From positions 806,001 through 870,000 of the forward strand of contig NZ_QBDX01000001.1 in assembly GCF_003129605.1 (NCBI RefSeq): DNA of 64,000 nt, written 5' to 3'. Position numbers and translations under genes: made by a program. This document shows, one piece after another, positions 1 to 8,373 of this stretch. Under the pieces are notes generated by a model, which did not search any database, had not been told where the DNA came from, and was given only the letters and a program-made list of their open reading frames with translations. Origin of the DNA: Hyphobacterium indicum. GTDB taxonomy: Bacteria; Pseudomonadota; Alphaproteobacteria; Caulobacterales; Maricaulaceae. Within the stretch, counting starts at the first letter, position 1; every line of letters begins with the position of its first letter.

Positions 1-1
1 C

Positions 2-2380
2 CGCCGCTTTTCCGAAGGTCTGGGCCAGCTCGACAGCTTCTTCCAGGATATCGACCTGCAGGGCGTCAGCGTCCTCAAGGGTGAGGAATTGTCCAAGGCC
101 GAGGCCGGCGTCGCGATCAAGCGCGGCCTGTCGGAATATACGACCGGCATTCTTCATTCCGGCGATTTCGATGCCGAGGTGGAAAGCCTGACCGGCAATG
201 TGCAATTCACCATCTCGGTGAAGAAGTCCGGCGCCACCACCCCCATCACCATCGATCTGGCCGATATGGGCGCAACGCCGCGCAATCTCGACAATATCGC
301 CGCCCATATCAATTCGCAGCTGGAAGCCGCCGAGATGATCTCCCGCTTCGAGCGCGTGAAGATCGGCGAGAAGGACGAGAACGGCATCGTCCCCGGCAAT
401 AATTTCGGCTTCAGGATCTCCGGGGCCTCGACCGAAGTGCTCACCTTTTCCGCCCCCACTGCCAGCCCCGCCGTCTATCTCGCCGGCAATTCCGGGCTGG
501 GCGACACCGCGGCCGGGCAGGTCGTCAAGCTGACGGATCTGGCCTCCGGCACACCGACATCGGAATTTTCCCGCCGCCTGGAAGCGGGCGCGGACGAGAT
601 CACCACGGTCAAGGATGACGGCACGGAAAAGACCACCACCGAATCCAATCCGCTGGAAATCGCCGACACGGCGCTGGGTGCGGATGGCGCGCTCTATGTG
701 CTGGGCAAGACCAGCGCCGGCATTGAGGGCCGCATCGTCAAGGGCGAGAGCGATCTCGTCCTGCAGAAGATCGATTCCACCGGCAAGACCGTCTGGACCC
801 GCACGCTCGGGGCCGCCGACGAGGCCGCCGGGGCCAGCCTGACCGTTGATGCCAATGGCGATATCGTGGTCGCGGGCTCGGTGCAGGGCGCGCTGGGCGA
901 CACGACCGATATCGGCGGCACGGACAGCTTCGTCGCCAAATTCGACGCCGCCGGTGTGGAGCAATGGCTGCAACGCTTTGGCGGCACCGGCAATGACCGC
1001 CCCGCCGCCGTCACCGTCGCCGCGGATGGCCGCATCTTCGTCGCCGGACAGGCCGCCACCGCCTTTGGCGGGCAGAACCATCAGGGCGGCGCCAATGACG
1101 GCTATGTCCGCGCCTTCAACGCCGACGGCACGCTCGATTTCACCCGCCGCACCGGCGCATCCGGCGATGAACGCGCCGAGGCCGTGGCCATTGCTTCGGA
1201 TGGCGGCCTGCTGGTTGCCTCGAACGAGGACGGGCGGGCGATCCTGCGCAAATATGACAGTGCGGACGGCAATTCCGCCGCGCTCTGGGAAGTCGATCTC
1301 GGTGATCTCGAGGATGGCGCCATTGGCGGCCTGACCGTTGACGGGAATGACATCTATTTCGCCGGGTCCGCCGGGTCCGGCTTTGCGCCCAGCGCGCCCC
1401 TGACCGCCCATTCCGGCGGCCGCGATGCGGTCGTCGTCAAGCTCACCGACGGGGCCACGCCGACCACGCAATGGACGCAATTTGTCGGCTCCGATGCCGA
1501 TGACAGCGCCAGCGCGGTGCAGGTCTCGAGCGGCACCGTCTATCTCGCTGGCAAGACCACGGGCGAACTCGCCGGGGCGACGCAGAACGGCACCCGCAAC
1601 GCCTTTGTCGCCTCGCTCGATACCGCCACCGGCGCCACCGGCTTTGCCACCCAGATTTCCGGCCGCGGCGGGGTGTCGGCGGCCACCGGCATCGCCATTG
1701 ACCCCGCAGGCGACAGCGTGCTCGACGATCTCGGCCTGCCGGCGGGCACGCTCGCCTATGCCGACAGCCGCGTCGTCACCGACCGTACCTCGGTGCGCGA
1801 GGGCGATTTCTTCTACCTCTCCGTCGATGGCGGGCGGCGCAAGAAGATCACCATCGATGCCGATGACACGCTGCGCGCCGTCACCTTCAAGATCAACGCC
1901 GCCCTGGTGCTGGATGGCTCCGGCGATGTCCGCCGCACCAAGGACGGCGATGTGCTGCGCATCACCCCCAAGCCGAATTTCACGATCGAGCTGTTTTCCG
2001 GCACCGAAGGCCGCGATGCGCTGGCCGGGCTGGGGCTGACGGCGGGATCGGTCACCGGCAAGGAAAGCTTCCTTGATCGCGACAAGACGTCAGCGGCCCC
2101 GAAAGTCTTCGCGCTGGAGCTCTCCAATGATCTCTCCCTGGCCAACCGGGACCGCGCCAAGGCTGCCGCCAAGGCGCTCGAAGATGCCATGAATGTGGTC
2201 CAGCGCGCCTATCGTGACCTGACCACGCCGCAGGCCCTGAAAGACCTGCTCAATGGCGAGGGCAAGGGCAATCGGAACGGCCCGGTCCCGGCATATCTCA
2301 CCGCCCAGATCGCCAATTACTCCGCCGGCCTTGCGCGGCTGCAATCGGGCGGCGGCGGTGGCGGCGGCGGATTTTTCTAG
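2..2380 (+). CDS. SBBP-repeat beta-propeller protein with flagellin-like flanks, 5' partial
   Basis: The reading frame is open from the window edge, so the true start lies upstream; a TTG at 89 is only an internal candidate. The middle (roughly residues 190-560 counted from that TTG) holds several ~50-residue beta-propeller units of the SBBP type, with recurring 'GxDxFVAKFD', 'GGTGNDRP' and 'VYLAGKTTG' patterns. The parts before and after (for example 'ISVKKSGATTPITIDLADMG' and 'FYLSVDGGRRKKITIDADDT') resemble the beta-rich segments of flagellin and hook-associated proteins. The C-terminus is glycine-rich and ends in FF. A FlaEY-like flagellin-associated protein of Caulobacter is a possible relative, from memory only. 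Location beside flagellar genes supports a flagellar or surface role. Confidence 0.6.
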   Translation, partial: RRFSEGLGQLDSFFQDIDLQGVSVLKGEELSKAEAGVAIKRGLSEYTTGILHSGDFDAEVESLTGNVQFTISVKKSGATTPITIDLADMGATPRNLDNIAAHINSQLEAAEMISRFERVKIGEKDENGIVPGNNFGFRISGASTEVLTFSAPTASPAVYLAGNSGLGDTAAGQVVKLTDLASGTPTSEFSRRLEAGADEITTVKDDGTEKTTTESNPLEIADTALGADGALYVLGKTSAGIEGRIVKGESDLVLQKIDSTGKTVWTRTLGAADEAAGASLTVDANGDIVVAGSVQGALGDTTDIGGTDSFVAKFDAAGVEQWLQRFGGTGNDRPAAVTVAADGRIFVAGQAATAFGGQNHQGGANDGYVRAFNADGTLDFTRRTGASGDERAEAVAIASDGGLLVASNEDGRAILRKYDSADGNSAALWEVDLGDLEDGAIGGLTVDGNDIYFAGSAGSGFAPSAPLTAHSGGRDAVVVKLTDGATPTTQWTQFVGSDADDSASAVQVSSGTVYLAGKTTGELAGATQNGTRNAFVASLDTATGATGFATQISGRGGVSAATGIAIDPAGDSVLDDLGLPAGTLAYADSRVVTDRTSVREGDFFYLSVDGGRRKKITIDADDTLRAVTFKINAALVLDGSGDVRRTKDGDVLRITPKPNFTIELFSGTEGRDALAGLGLTAGSVTGKESFLDRDKTSAAPKVFALELSNDLSLANRDRAKAAAKALEDAMNVVQRAYRDLTTPQALKDLLNGEGKGNRNGPVPAYLTAQIANYSAGLARLQSGGGGGGGGFF

Positions 2381-2390
2381 GCGTCACTTT

Positions 2391-2495
2391 CCGTCATCCC
2401 GGACGGAACGAAGTGACGATCCGGGACCCATTCCGTAACGTCACGCTTCCAGCATGGGTCCCGGGTTCTCGCTGGCGCTCGCCCCGGGATGACGG
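2391..2495. repeat. Palindromic intergenic element
   Basis: Outer arms ccgtcatcccgg (2391-2402) and ccgggatgacgg (2484-2495) are perfect inverted repeats. Inner arms ccgggaccca (2421-2430) and tgggtcccgg (2455-2464) are also perfect. The element sits immediately 3' of the propeller gene and could fold as a nested hairpin in its transcript. It looks like a dispersed chromosomal repeat of alphaproteobacteria; there is no T-run marking it as an intrinsic terminator. Confidence 0.7.
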
Positions 2496-2710
2496 GAGAG
2501 GGATAGGCGTGGTTCGAGGCCGCCTGCGGCGGCACCTCACCATGAGGTGGGTATAACGCCCGTCATCCTCAAACCGTCATCACACGGCCGCGCTTGCGCG
2601 AGTCCGGGTGATCTCAGTTCTGACAGGAGGTCTCCCGAACCCCGCGTCCACGAGGGCAGGTAAATTGGGGGATGAAGGGATTATTGGCAGCACTTTGGCA
2701 TAAAGCCAGA

Positions 2711-2828
2711 CACCCCACCCCGCCGACCCTGACGGATCGTCGACCCTCCCCATCAAGGGGAGGGGAAAAACGCCCAACGATGCAAACACTTTCCCCTCCC
2801 ACTGGTGGGGAGGGGTAGGGGTGGGGGG
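2711..2828 (+). repeat. G-quadruplex-prone palindromic repeat, unit 1
   Basis: The unit has two hairpins: ccctcccc/ggggaggg around 2745-2766, and cccctccc/ggggagggg ending in a G-rich tail. The tail at 2807-2828 is four G-runs of 4, 4, 4 and 6 bases separated by A, TA and T, a textbook intramolecular G-quadruplex pattern. It matches the units at 8.8-10.5 kb. Confidence 0.75.
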
Positions 2829-2972
2829 AGGATGGCTGATAGCCACCTTGATCACCCCACCCTGACGGCTTTGCCGTCTTCCCTGCGCATCAAGGGGAGG
2901 GGAAGGGAGCCAGTGCCGTGTCGGGCACACCCGGACGAAGACGCATGTAAAAAAGATGACGGCCGGCGCGTC

Positions 2973-3752
2973 TCAGTGCCGCTGATCTGACGAGCAATTC
3001 TCCGCAATTCGCGACACATAGGCCGCGTGATGTTCCAGCCCCACGCTTTCGCGTCTTGCGTCCATCTCCTCGAACGTGCCAGCATAGGGCCGCGCCTCCC
3101 ATTGGCGCAGCCCGGTGCACCCGCCCTGTGATCCATAGAGCTGCGGGTCGCCGGAATTGACGGCAACCCGGTCGGTCAGCAGGGCATAACCGGAGGGGCG
3201 TGTTTCCCCGGCGTCCACCAGCCCGTTCAACAGATCGAGCATTTCACGCTGGAAGGCCACATCCCGGTCGGCATGCTGGACAATCAGAAAGGCGGCCTGA
3301 TCCGCCCCTTCGCCGAATTCTGATATGGTGAACCAGCCTTGGTCGGCCACCACTGCGCGCAGCCATTCGCGGTTGCGCGCATCCAGCGCGGAGGTGAGAT
3401 ATCCCATCATGGCGCGCTCTTCGGGACTGGTTTCAACAGGATCGTCAGGCCGCTGGATAGAGCGAAACCAGAGCCGTGCAAACTGTTCCTGCGCGACAAG
3501 GGTGAACAGGCAATCTGTTGTTTCGCCCTCGGTTGTGTCCCGGTACCAGATCCAGAGTTCCCACGAATTTTGCGGCTGATCCGTATCCAGAGAGAGCGAT
3601 GACAGGGCCCGGGCCTGTTCGGCAACCATGTCCCGGGAAGCGCCGGACATGTGCGAAATCTGTTCCAGATCCATCGCCGTTTCAATGTCGCTCGGGCAAG
3701 CGGTTGCATCCGAGGCCATTAAAAGCACAGCCGCAATACTGGCAGACATCAT
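2973..3752 (-). CDS. Secreted DUF6624-like protein
   Basis: A 259-residue protein starting at tandem ATGs, with a short hydrophobic leader ending near 'ATACPS', so export is likely. The C-terminal half carries the pattern I associate with DUF6624: 'WFTISEFGEGADQAAFLIVQ', 'HADRDVAFQ' and 'LTDRVAVNSGDPQLYGSQ', followed by conserved Gly/Cys residues. The family has no assigned function. It is transcribed toward the repeat region and is separated from flbY by about 90 nt, so it may share the upstream flagellar transcript or have its own start. Confident as a gene, not as a function. Confidence 0.75.
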   Translation of the reverse strand: MMSASIAAVLLMASDATACPSDIETAMDLEQISHMSGASRDMVAEQARALSSLSLDTDQPQNSWELWIWYRDTTEGETTDCLFTLVAQEQFARLWFRSIQRPDDPVETSPEERAMMGYLTSALDARNREWLRAVVADQGWFTISEFGEGADQAAFLIVQHADRDVAFQREMLDLLNGLVDAGETRPSGYALLTDRVAVNSGDPQLYGSQGGCTGLRQWEARPYAGTFEEMDARRESVGLEHHAAYVSRIAENCSSDQRH

Positions 3753-3841
3753 CCACTGGCCCTTTCGGTTGCAGCGCAGCCGGCAGATTGCAGGGAAGTC
3801 ATGGACGCCGCAAGGGCACGAACCCGGTAACGGGCGGCGGC

Positions 3842-4279
3842 CTAAGCCCTTTGGTTCACCGCGATCGACGGCGTCGCCGGGCGGCGCGTGCCGGGGCCAT
3901 AGCCGGTGTCCTGGTCCTGCAGGCGTCCGGCTTCATCGGCGACGGCGCGGACAATGCCCTCGGTTAAAACCCGCAGCGCCTCGACCGCGCGGCCATTGGC
4001 CTCCAGCGCGGCGGTAAAGCGCACCGTCTCTTCCTTCAGCTGCGACTTGAGAGCCTCGGGCGCGCCCTCCAGCCGGTCGGGCTGTTGCTTCACCGCGGCA
4101 ATCTCGCGCCGGTAGATGGTGGCCAGCTTGGATTTTTCATCCTGGAAGGCTTGCGTATCCAGCGGCCGCCGCGCCTCGAACAGCGCGGTCTCCTGCTCGA
4201 TCAGCCCGGTCAGGCGCGTGGTCAGCAGGATCAGCGCCTCGGCGCGTTCGGCGGGCGAGTTGGCGGCCAGAAGGCTCAT
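3842..4279 (-). CDS. flbY: Flagellar protein FlbY (FlgN-like)
   Basis: A 145-residue, largely helical protein rich in Glu, Leu and Ala, as in FlgN/FlbY export-chaperone-like proteins. Its start overlaps the stop of the rod-binding gene by 4 nt, so the two are translationally coupled in a flgI-flgJ-flbY operon. The same neighbours occur in Caulobacter-type genomes, and the name rests mainly on that synteny plus fold-type similarity. The likely role is in assembly or export of axial components. A central coiled-coil-like region spans roughly residues 25-115, and the Pro/Thr-rich tail looks disordered. Confidence 0.7.
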   Translation of the reverse strand: MSLLAANSPAERAEALILLTTRLTGLIEQETALFEARRPLDTQAFQDEKSKLATIYRREIAAVKQQPDRLEGAPEALKSQLKEETVRFTAALEANGRAVEALRVLTEGIVRAVADEAGRLQDQDTGYGPGTRRPATPSIAVNQRA

Positions 4280-4605
4280 GACATCGTCTCCTGATAGCGC
4301 AGGATTTCAGCCGTCAGATTGTCCGACAGGCCGAGCCCGCCCGTCCCCGCCATGACGCGGGCATATTCCTCGTGCAACAGGCCGGAGAAGGCCTGCTCGC
4401 CGGCCCCGCCGCCAAACGGATTATTCTCGCCCACGCCCTTGAACATGGCTTCCACCATTTGCGACAGGAAGAAGGCTTCAAAGTCCTCGGCAACCTGGCG
4501 CGCCTCTGCCTCGTTCTCGACGCGGCGCAGCGTCGGCTCGCGGCCCGAAGACGCCCCGGAGAGCGCTTGCGACAATTGCATGTCAGGGGAGAGGAGCGTG
4601 TCCAT
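4276..4605 (-). CDS. flgJ: Rod-binding protein (FlgJ N-terminal domain / CheL-like)
   Basis: A 109-residue protein containing only the rod-binding domain. The motif 'EDFEAFFLSQMVEAMF' and the following 'NPFGGGAGEQAFSGLLHEEY' are diagnostic for FlgJ N-termini. The peptidoglycan-hydrolase half found in enterobacterial FlgJ is absent, which is usual in alphaproteobacteria, where a separate enzyme cuts the wall. It acts in the periplasm as a scaffold for rod growth. It lies 2 nt after flgI and overlaps flbY by 4 nt. Confidence 0.88.
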   Translation of the reverse strand: MDTLLSPDMQLSQALSGASSGREPTLRRVENEAEARQVAEDFEAFFLSQMVEAMFKGVGENNPFGGGAGEQAFSGLLHEEYARVMAGTGGLGLSDNLTAEILRYQETMS

Positions 4606-4607
4606 GA

Positions 4608-5723
4608 TCAGAGCACCTCGATCTCGGCCTGCAGCGCGCCGGAGGCGGCAATCGCCTGCAATATCGCGATCATGTCGCGCGGGGAGACGCCGAGCGCGTT
4701 GAGGCCATCGACCAGATCCGACAGTGATACGCCTTCGTCCAGCATACCAAGCTGGCTCATATCCTCTTCCACCGAGACATTGGTGCGCGGCAGCACCACG
4801 GTTTCACCATCGGTGAAGGGCGCAGGCTGGCTGGCGACCGGGCTTTCGGTGACCGAGATGGTGAGATTGCCCTGCGCAATGGCAACGGTGGAGACGCGCA
4901 CATTCTCGCCCATCACAATGGTGCCGGTGGCTTCATCAATGATGACGCGGGCAGGCAGGTCCGGCTCGACGCGAAGCAGCTCCACCTCGGCCAGAAGGGC
5001 GACCATATCGCCCTCGAAGAAGTCCGGCCGGGTCAGCACGACCGTGGCCGGGTCGGAGGCGCGCGCCGCTTCGGTGCCGAGATAATTATTGATGGCGATG
5101 GCGGTGCGCCGCGCCGTGGTGAAATCCGGGTTGCGCAGCGCCAGGCGGATGGCCGAACGGCCCGCCAGATCAAACGCCATTTCGCGCTCCACCAGCGCGC
5201 CATTGGCGATGCGTCCGGCGGTCGGCACGCCGCGCGTCACCGAAGCGCCATCGCCCTGGGCGGCAAATCCGCCAACCGCGAGCTGGCCCTGGCCGACGGC
5301 ATAGACCTGTCCGTCCGCACCGATCAGCGGCGTCGCGATCAGCGTCCCGCCCTGCAGGCTGCCGGCATCACCGATGGCCGACACGGTGATGTCCACCCGC
5401 GTGCCCTGCGTCGCAAAGGGCGGTAGATGCGCGGTGACGATGACGGCGGCGGTATTGCGGGTGTTCAGCGTGGCATCGCGCGTATTGACGTCGAAACGCT
5501 CCAGCATCGCCGACAGGCTCTGCCGGGTGAAGGCGGCATTGCGCAAACTGTCGCCCGTGCCATCCAGCCCGACGACCAGGCCATAGCCGACCAGCTGGTT
5601 GTCGCGGACGCCTTCCACATCGGCGATATCCTTGATGCGGGAATTGGCATGCGCCGGCGCGTTCAGCACCAGACAGCCGATGAGAAAGGCGATGAAGGCG
5701 AAGATATAGGTGGCGCGGCGCAT
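4608..5723 (-). CDS. flgI: Flagellar P-ring protein FlgI
   Basis: A periplasmic P-ring subunit that forms the bushing around the rod in peptidoglycan. I chose the ATG at 5721-5723 (371 residues, normal for FlgI) because it is followed directly by a Sec signal peptide ending near 'NAPAHA'; the longer frame would add 54 uncharacteristic residues. FlgI signatures include 'RIKDIADVEGVRDNQLVGYG', 'GLDGTGDS' and the C-terminal 'LSDLVDGLNALGVSPRDMIA'. It is the first gene of flgI-flgJ-flbY and is divergent from fliX. A perfect CtrA box lies in the shared upstream region. Confidence 0.95.
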   Translation of the reverse strand: MRRATYIFAFIAFLIGCLVLNAPAHANSRIKDIADVEGVRDNQLVGYGLVVGLDGTGDSLRNAAFTRQSLSAMLERFDVNTRDATLNTRNTAAVIVTAHLPPFATQGTRVDITVSAIGDAGSLQGGTLIATPLIGADGQVYAVGQGQLAVGGFAAQGDGASVTRGVPTAGRIANGALVEREMAFDLAGRSAIRLALRNPDFTTARRTAIAINNYLGTEAARASDPATVVLTRPDFFEGDMVALLAEVELLRVEPDLPARVIIDEATGTIVMGENVRVSTVAIAQGNLTISVTESPVASQPAPFTDGETVVLPRTNVSVEEDMSQLGMLDEGVSLSDLVDGLNALGVSPRDMIAILQAIAASGALQAEIEVL

Positions 5724-5889
5724 TTCCGGGGTTCTCCCCTTGTGGTTCCTGCGGGGGAAGGTGCGAAATCCGTGCCAAAGCGCACAGACTTCAAGCCATT
5801 GAAATTCCGTTGAAAACCGGCCCGGCCACGGCGCGCCCCATAGGCAGATCCGCCGCTCCCGGCAGAAATTGCCGTGCGCAATCACAGCT

Positions 5890-5904
5890 TTAAAAGCTTG
5901 TTAA
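5890..5904. promoter_or_regulatory. CtrA box between flgI and fliX
   Basis: A perfect TTAA-N7-TTAA site lies 58 nt before the fliX start and 166 nt before the flgI start. CtrA control of fliX/flgI is known for Caulobacter class II flagellar genes. Which direction the site serves cannot be decided from sequence. Confidence 0.85.
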
Positions 5905-5962
5905 GGCGAAGCAAGGGAGTCTCCGCCTGTCATCACTGACACGCAGGAAGGTTTGCCGATCC

Positions 5963-6373
5963 ATGAAGGTCACAGGGCCCAATTCCGCCGCCTCCGTCTC
6001 TTCCGCCAAACGCCGCTCCGGCGCCAGCGGGGAGGGGTTTTCCGTGGAGACGCCGTCGGGCGGATCCGCCGGTGTGGCGAAAACCGGTTCGGCCTCGGCG
6101 GTCACCTCCGTGGACGCCATACTGGCGCTGCAATCGGTGGGCGATTTCACCGAGGCGAGGAAGAAGGCGACCATGCGCGCCTTCTCCCTGCTCGATGTGC
6201 TCGATGATCTCAAACTCTCACTGCTCGATGGCGGCATTCCGCGCGCCAAGCTGGTCGCCCTGATGGACCTGCTGCAGACGCGCCGCGAATCAACCCACGA
6301 CCACCGGCTGGAGGCGATGCTGGACGAGGTCGAGACCCGCGCCGCGGTCGAACTCGCCAAGCTCGAACGCTAA
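5963..6373 (+). CDS. fliX: Flagellar assembly regulator FliX
   Basis: A 136-residue protein with a low-complexity Ser/Gly/Ala N-terminus (about 1-45) and a helical C-terminal domain. The C-terminus shows the FliX pattern 'ALQSVGDFTEARKKATMRAF' and 'LLDVLDDLKLSLLDG'. In Caulobacter, FliX couples completion of the class II basal body to the sigma-54 activator FlbD, allowing class III expression. Its position divergent from flgI is conserved. The sigma-54 promoter ahead of flgF in this window fits that role. Confidence 0.92.
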   Translation: MKVTGPNSAASVSSAKRRSGASGEGFSVETPSGGSAGVAKTGSASAVTSVDAILALQSVGDFTEARKKATMRAFSLLDVLDDLKLSLLDGGIPRAKLVALMDLLQTRRESTHDHRLEAMLDEVETRAAVELAKLER

Positions 6374-6445
6374 ACTGTGGATAACACTTCGCTTTTTACA
6401 CGAAATTGTGACGGCGTTTTTCCCCCGCCAAACCGCGCTTGCGCG

Positions 6446-6473
6446 TTGACTCGATTAGCGTCCTGAGTAGATT
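6446..6473 (+). promoter_or_regulatory. Sigma-70-type promoter of dksA with a GANTC site in the -35
   Basis: TTGACT at 6446-6451 and TAGATT at 6468-6473 are spaced by 16 bases, 45 nt ahead of the dksA start. The -35 overlaps GACTC (6448-6452), the CcrM methylation sequence of alphaproteobacteria. Promoter activity is inferred. Confidence 0.5.
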
Positions 6474-6517
6474 GCGCCGCGCCTGTCGAGGGGCGGTAAA
6501 ATATCGGAGTGTGCGTT

Positions 6518-6961
6518 ATGGCGAAGACAAAAGACGCCTCGGTCTCTGAAATCGAACTTCCGGCCGGTTATGTGCCGTCCCCCAAAGAACCCTTCATGAA
6601 TGAGCGTCAGGTCGAGTATTTCCGGCGCAAGCTGAATGCGTGGAAGGACGAGATCATCCGCGAGAGCAAGACCACGCTGGAAGCGCTGCAGGAAGATATC
6701 GGCGCCATGCCGGATATTGCCGACCGCGCCTCGACCGAAACCGACCGCTCTCTGGAACTGCGCGCCCGCGACCGCCAGCGCAAGCTGATCGCCAAGATCG
6801 ACTCGGCCCTGCGCCGCATCGAGGACGGCACGTATGGCTATTGCGAGGAAACCGGCGAGCCCATCAGCCTGAAACGCCTCGACGCCCGCCCCGTCGCCAC
6901 CCTGTCGCTCGAAGCCCAGGAACGCCATGAGCGCTCCGAGCGCGTGCATCGCGACGATTAA
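6518..6961 (+). CDS. dksA: DksA-family RNA polymerase-binding regulator
   Basis: A 147-residue protein. The coiled-coil tip motif DxxDxA is present (D66-IA-D69-R-A71), as is the helix 'SLELRARDRQRKLIAKID', both needed to reach the polymerase secondary channel with ppGpp. Of the four zinc-finger cysteines of E. coli DksA only Cys109 remains; the others are Thr112, Ser130 and Ala133, so a normal zinc finger is unlikely. I chose the ATG at 6518 over a GTG nine bases earlier. Its stop lies 3 nt from the end of the convergent cassette gene. Confidence 0.9.
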   Translation: MAKTKDASVSEIELPAGYVPSPKEPFMNERQVEYFRRKLNAWKDEIIRESKTTLEALQEDIGAMPDIADRASTETDRSLELRARDRQRKLIAKIDSALRRIEDGTYGYCEETGEPISLKRLDARPVATLSLEAQERHERSERVHRDD

Positions 6962-6964
6962 GAT

Positions 6965-7753
6965 TCACGACAAGAACAAGTCCGATTGGTTGTCCTCATC
7001 GATCCTGATCATCCCAACAAGCAACCATTGCGACTTCCGACGAGAGTGTGTGCTGAAGGCCAGCGCCATGCCTCGACGCATGTAATCGTTCTCGTATGTC
7101 TCCTTTAGCGAAACAATCCCTGCCTTGTCGCCGAGGTTTTTGCTTCTGCGGTAAAAAGCAGTTGTGGTCTCCCAATCATCGCAGGTGTGATTGTGAACTC
7201 TGCCATCCTGGTCCGCCCATTTGACGTGGAACGAGAATGGGCAGGGCTTCATCGGATCGACAGGCTTATCGAACATCGTGTATTGCCGAGCATACTCCGC
7301 GTGTTTTCGTGTCTCATCGGCCACCATTGCGTCGGATTTTCTTTTGGCCGTGAAATCTAAATTTCGGGGGCGCACTAACGCCAACGACTCGCCGCGATCA
7401 GCAGCCTCTACGAGCGACGCACGGATGAGTGGATTTATGAAGGCCGGTCGTTGCGATATCGTCAGTGCTTTTGAGACAGATAGCGTGTCAGCATCTACTC
7501 GTTGGCTTTCCCAACGGTCGTCTGTTTTGGGGCTGGTATACTCGTATTCAATCCAGTCCCATCGTTTGAACTGGGAGCCGCGCTCGAGAATTCTAAACGG
7601 AACAGGATAAAGGCGTCGCCACCTTCCATCACGGCCTAACCCTGCGCAACAGACAGTTTCAAAATAATCGCTGGATCTATGCGGCAGTGCTTTGACGACT
7701 ATGAAGCACTCGTCTTTTTGCGTGGAAAGTCGGCTCAATTTCGCGAACCCCAA
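6965..7753 (-). CDS. Partner protein of the DUF488 cassette, function unknown
   Basis: A protein of up to 262 residues that overlaps the upstream DUF488 gene by about 77 nt. The TTG at 7753 is uncertain and translation may begin a little downstream. Recognisable blocks are 'CCAGLGRDGRWRRLYPVPFR', 'WDWIEYEY', 'SLALVRPRNL', 'HTCDDWETTTAFYRR' and 'HSRRKSQWLLVGMIRID'. I remember similar proteins beside DUF488 genes, but none with a proven role. Conserved Cys, His and aromatic clusters suggest a compact nucleic-acid or metal-binding domain; this is inference. GC content is visibly lower than in dksA and fliX, which points to horizontal acquisition. Confidence 0.7.
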   Translation of the reverse strand: MGFAKLSRLSTQKDECFIVVKALPHRSSDYFETVCCAGLGRDGRWRRLYPVPFRILERGSQFKRWDWIEYEYTSPKTDDRWESQRVDADTLSVSKALTISQRPAFINPLIRASLVEAADRGESLALVRPRNLDFTAKRKSDAMVADETRKHAEYARQYTMFDKPVDPMKPCPFSFHVKWADQDGRVHNHTCDDWETTTAFYRRSKNLGDKAGIVSLKETYENDYMRRGMALAFSTHSRRKSQWLLVGMIRIDEDNQSDLFLS

Positions 7754-8177
7754 GATGTTGAGGTTTCAAGCCTATACGACCCGCCACTATATCCGCAACT
7801 ATAGAGCGATGGCATGTGCTGGGATCACGTTCATAGCAGAGTAGGCAAGCGTGTTGTTTCTCCACGATTAATTCAATTTCATCGAGAGCTTCTTGGGCGG
7901 CCATTGATGCAACCGCTTCATCGTAGATTTTGCGAAACTTCTTCCATTCGCCAGCCCTTGCTGCTTCGCGACCAGCTTTCGGATCACCGAGTTCGCGAAG
8001 GTGAAGGTAATCAATGCCAACAGCCTTGAGAGCATCTGACAAAGCAGTCTTGGAGAACCCCTTTCGCCGCGATTGCGCGCGATCGCGAACATCGACCAGA
8101 ATTTCAACGCCTGCCGTTTGCAACGTTCCGATAAAGTGGCTGAGTTGCGCGGACTCGTATCCAATAGTTGAAAGCAT
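7677..8177 (-). CDS. DUF488 family protein
   Basis: A 166-residue protein starting at the ATG at 8175-8177. DUF488 features are the N-terminal 'MLSTIGYESAQLSHFIGTLQ', 'VDVRDRAQSRRKGFSK', and the Cys/His-rich 'ACLLCYERDPSTCHRSIVAD'. Family members are small, often plasmid- or island-borne, and mostly uncharacterised. It is the first gene of a two-gene minus-strand cassette; its 3' end overlaps the partner, which implies coupled expression. Low GC relative to neighbours suggests transfer. Confidence 0.85.
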   Translation of the reverse strand: MLSTIGYESAQLSHFIGTLQTAGVEILVDVRDRAQSRRKGFSKTALSDALKAVGIDYLHLRELGDPKAGREAARAGEWKKFRKIYDEAVASMAAQEALDEIELIVEKQHACLLCYERDPSTCHRSIVADIVAGRIGLKPQHLGVREIEPTFHAKRRVLHSRQSTAA

Positions 8178-8373
8178 GATGATCTCCCTACCGCCAAAAT
8201 TGAGTGTGTCGGTTAAAGAATCAACAAGCGAACGCAATCCTGAACCACCTCACAACCCGATGACCCGCTTCCTGCGCCCGCGAAAGCGGGTGTCGCGAGG
8301 ACAGGCAAGCCGGAGGGTGACGGAGTTGGAGAGGGGGAGAGTGTGGTTCGAGGCTTTGCTGCGGGACGTCCAA

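Larger units (their letters stand above)
2381..2972. other. Gene-free stretch filled with repeats
   Basis: No convincing gene lies here; short reading frames run through repeats on both strands. Contents are the palindrome at 2391-2495, an irregular stretch, one full G-rich repeat unit (2711-2828) and a half unit (2852-2905) ending in a 'catcaaggggaggggaa' arm. The same repeat family returns at 8.8-10.5 kb. Confidence 0.7.

Noticed and set aside
5724-5885. 54-residue extension of FlgI from a GTG
   Set aside because: The signal peptide begins at the internal ATG and the extension has no FlgI-like sequence.
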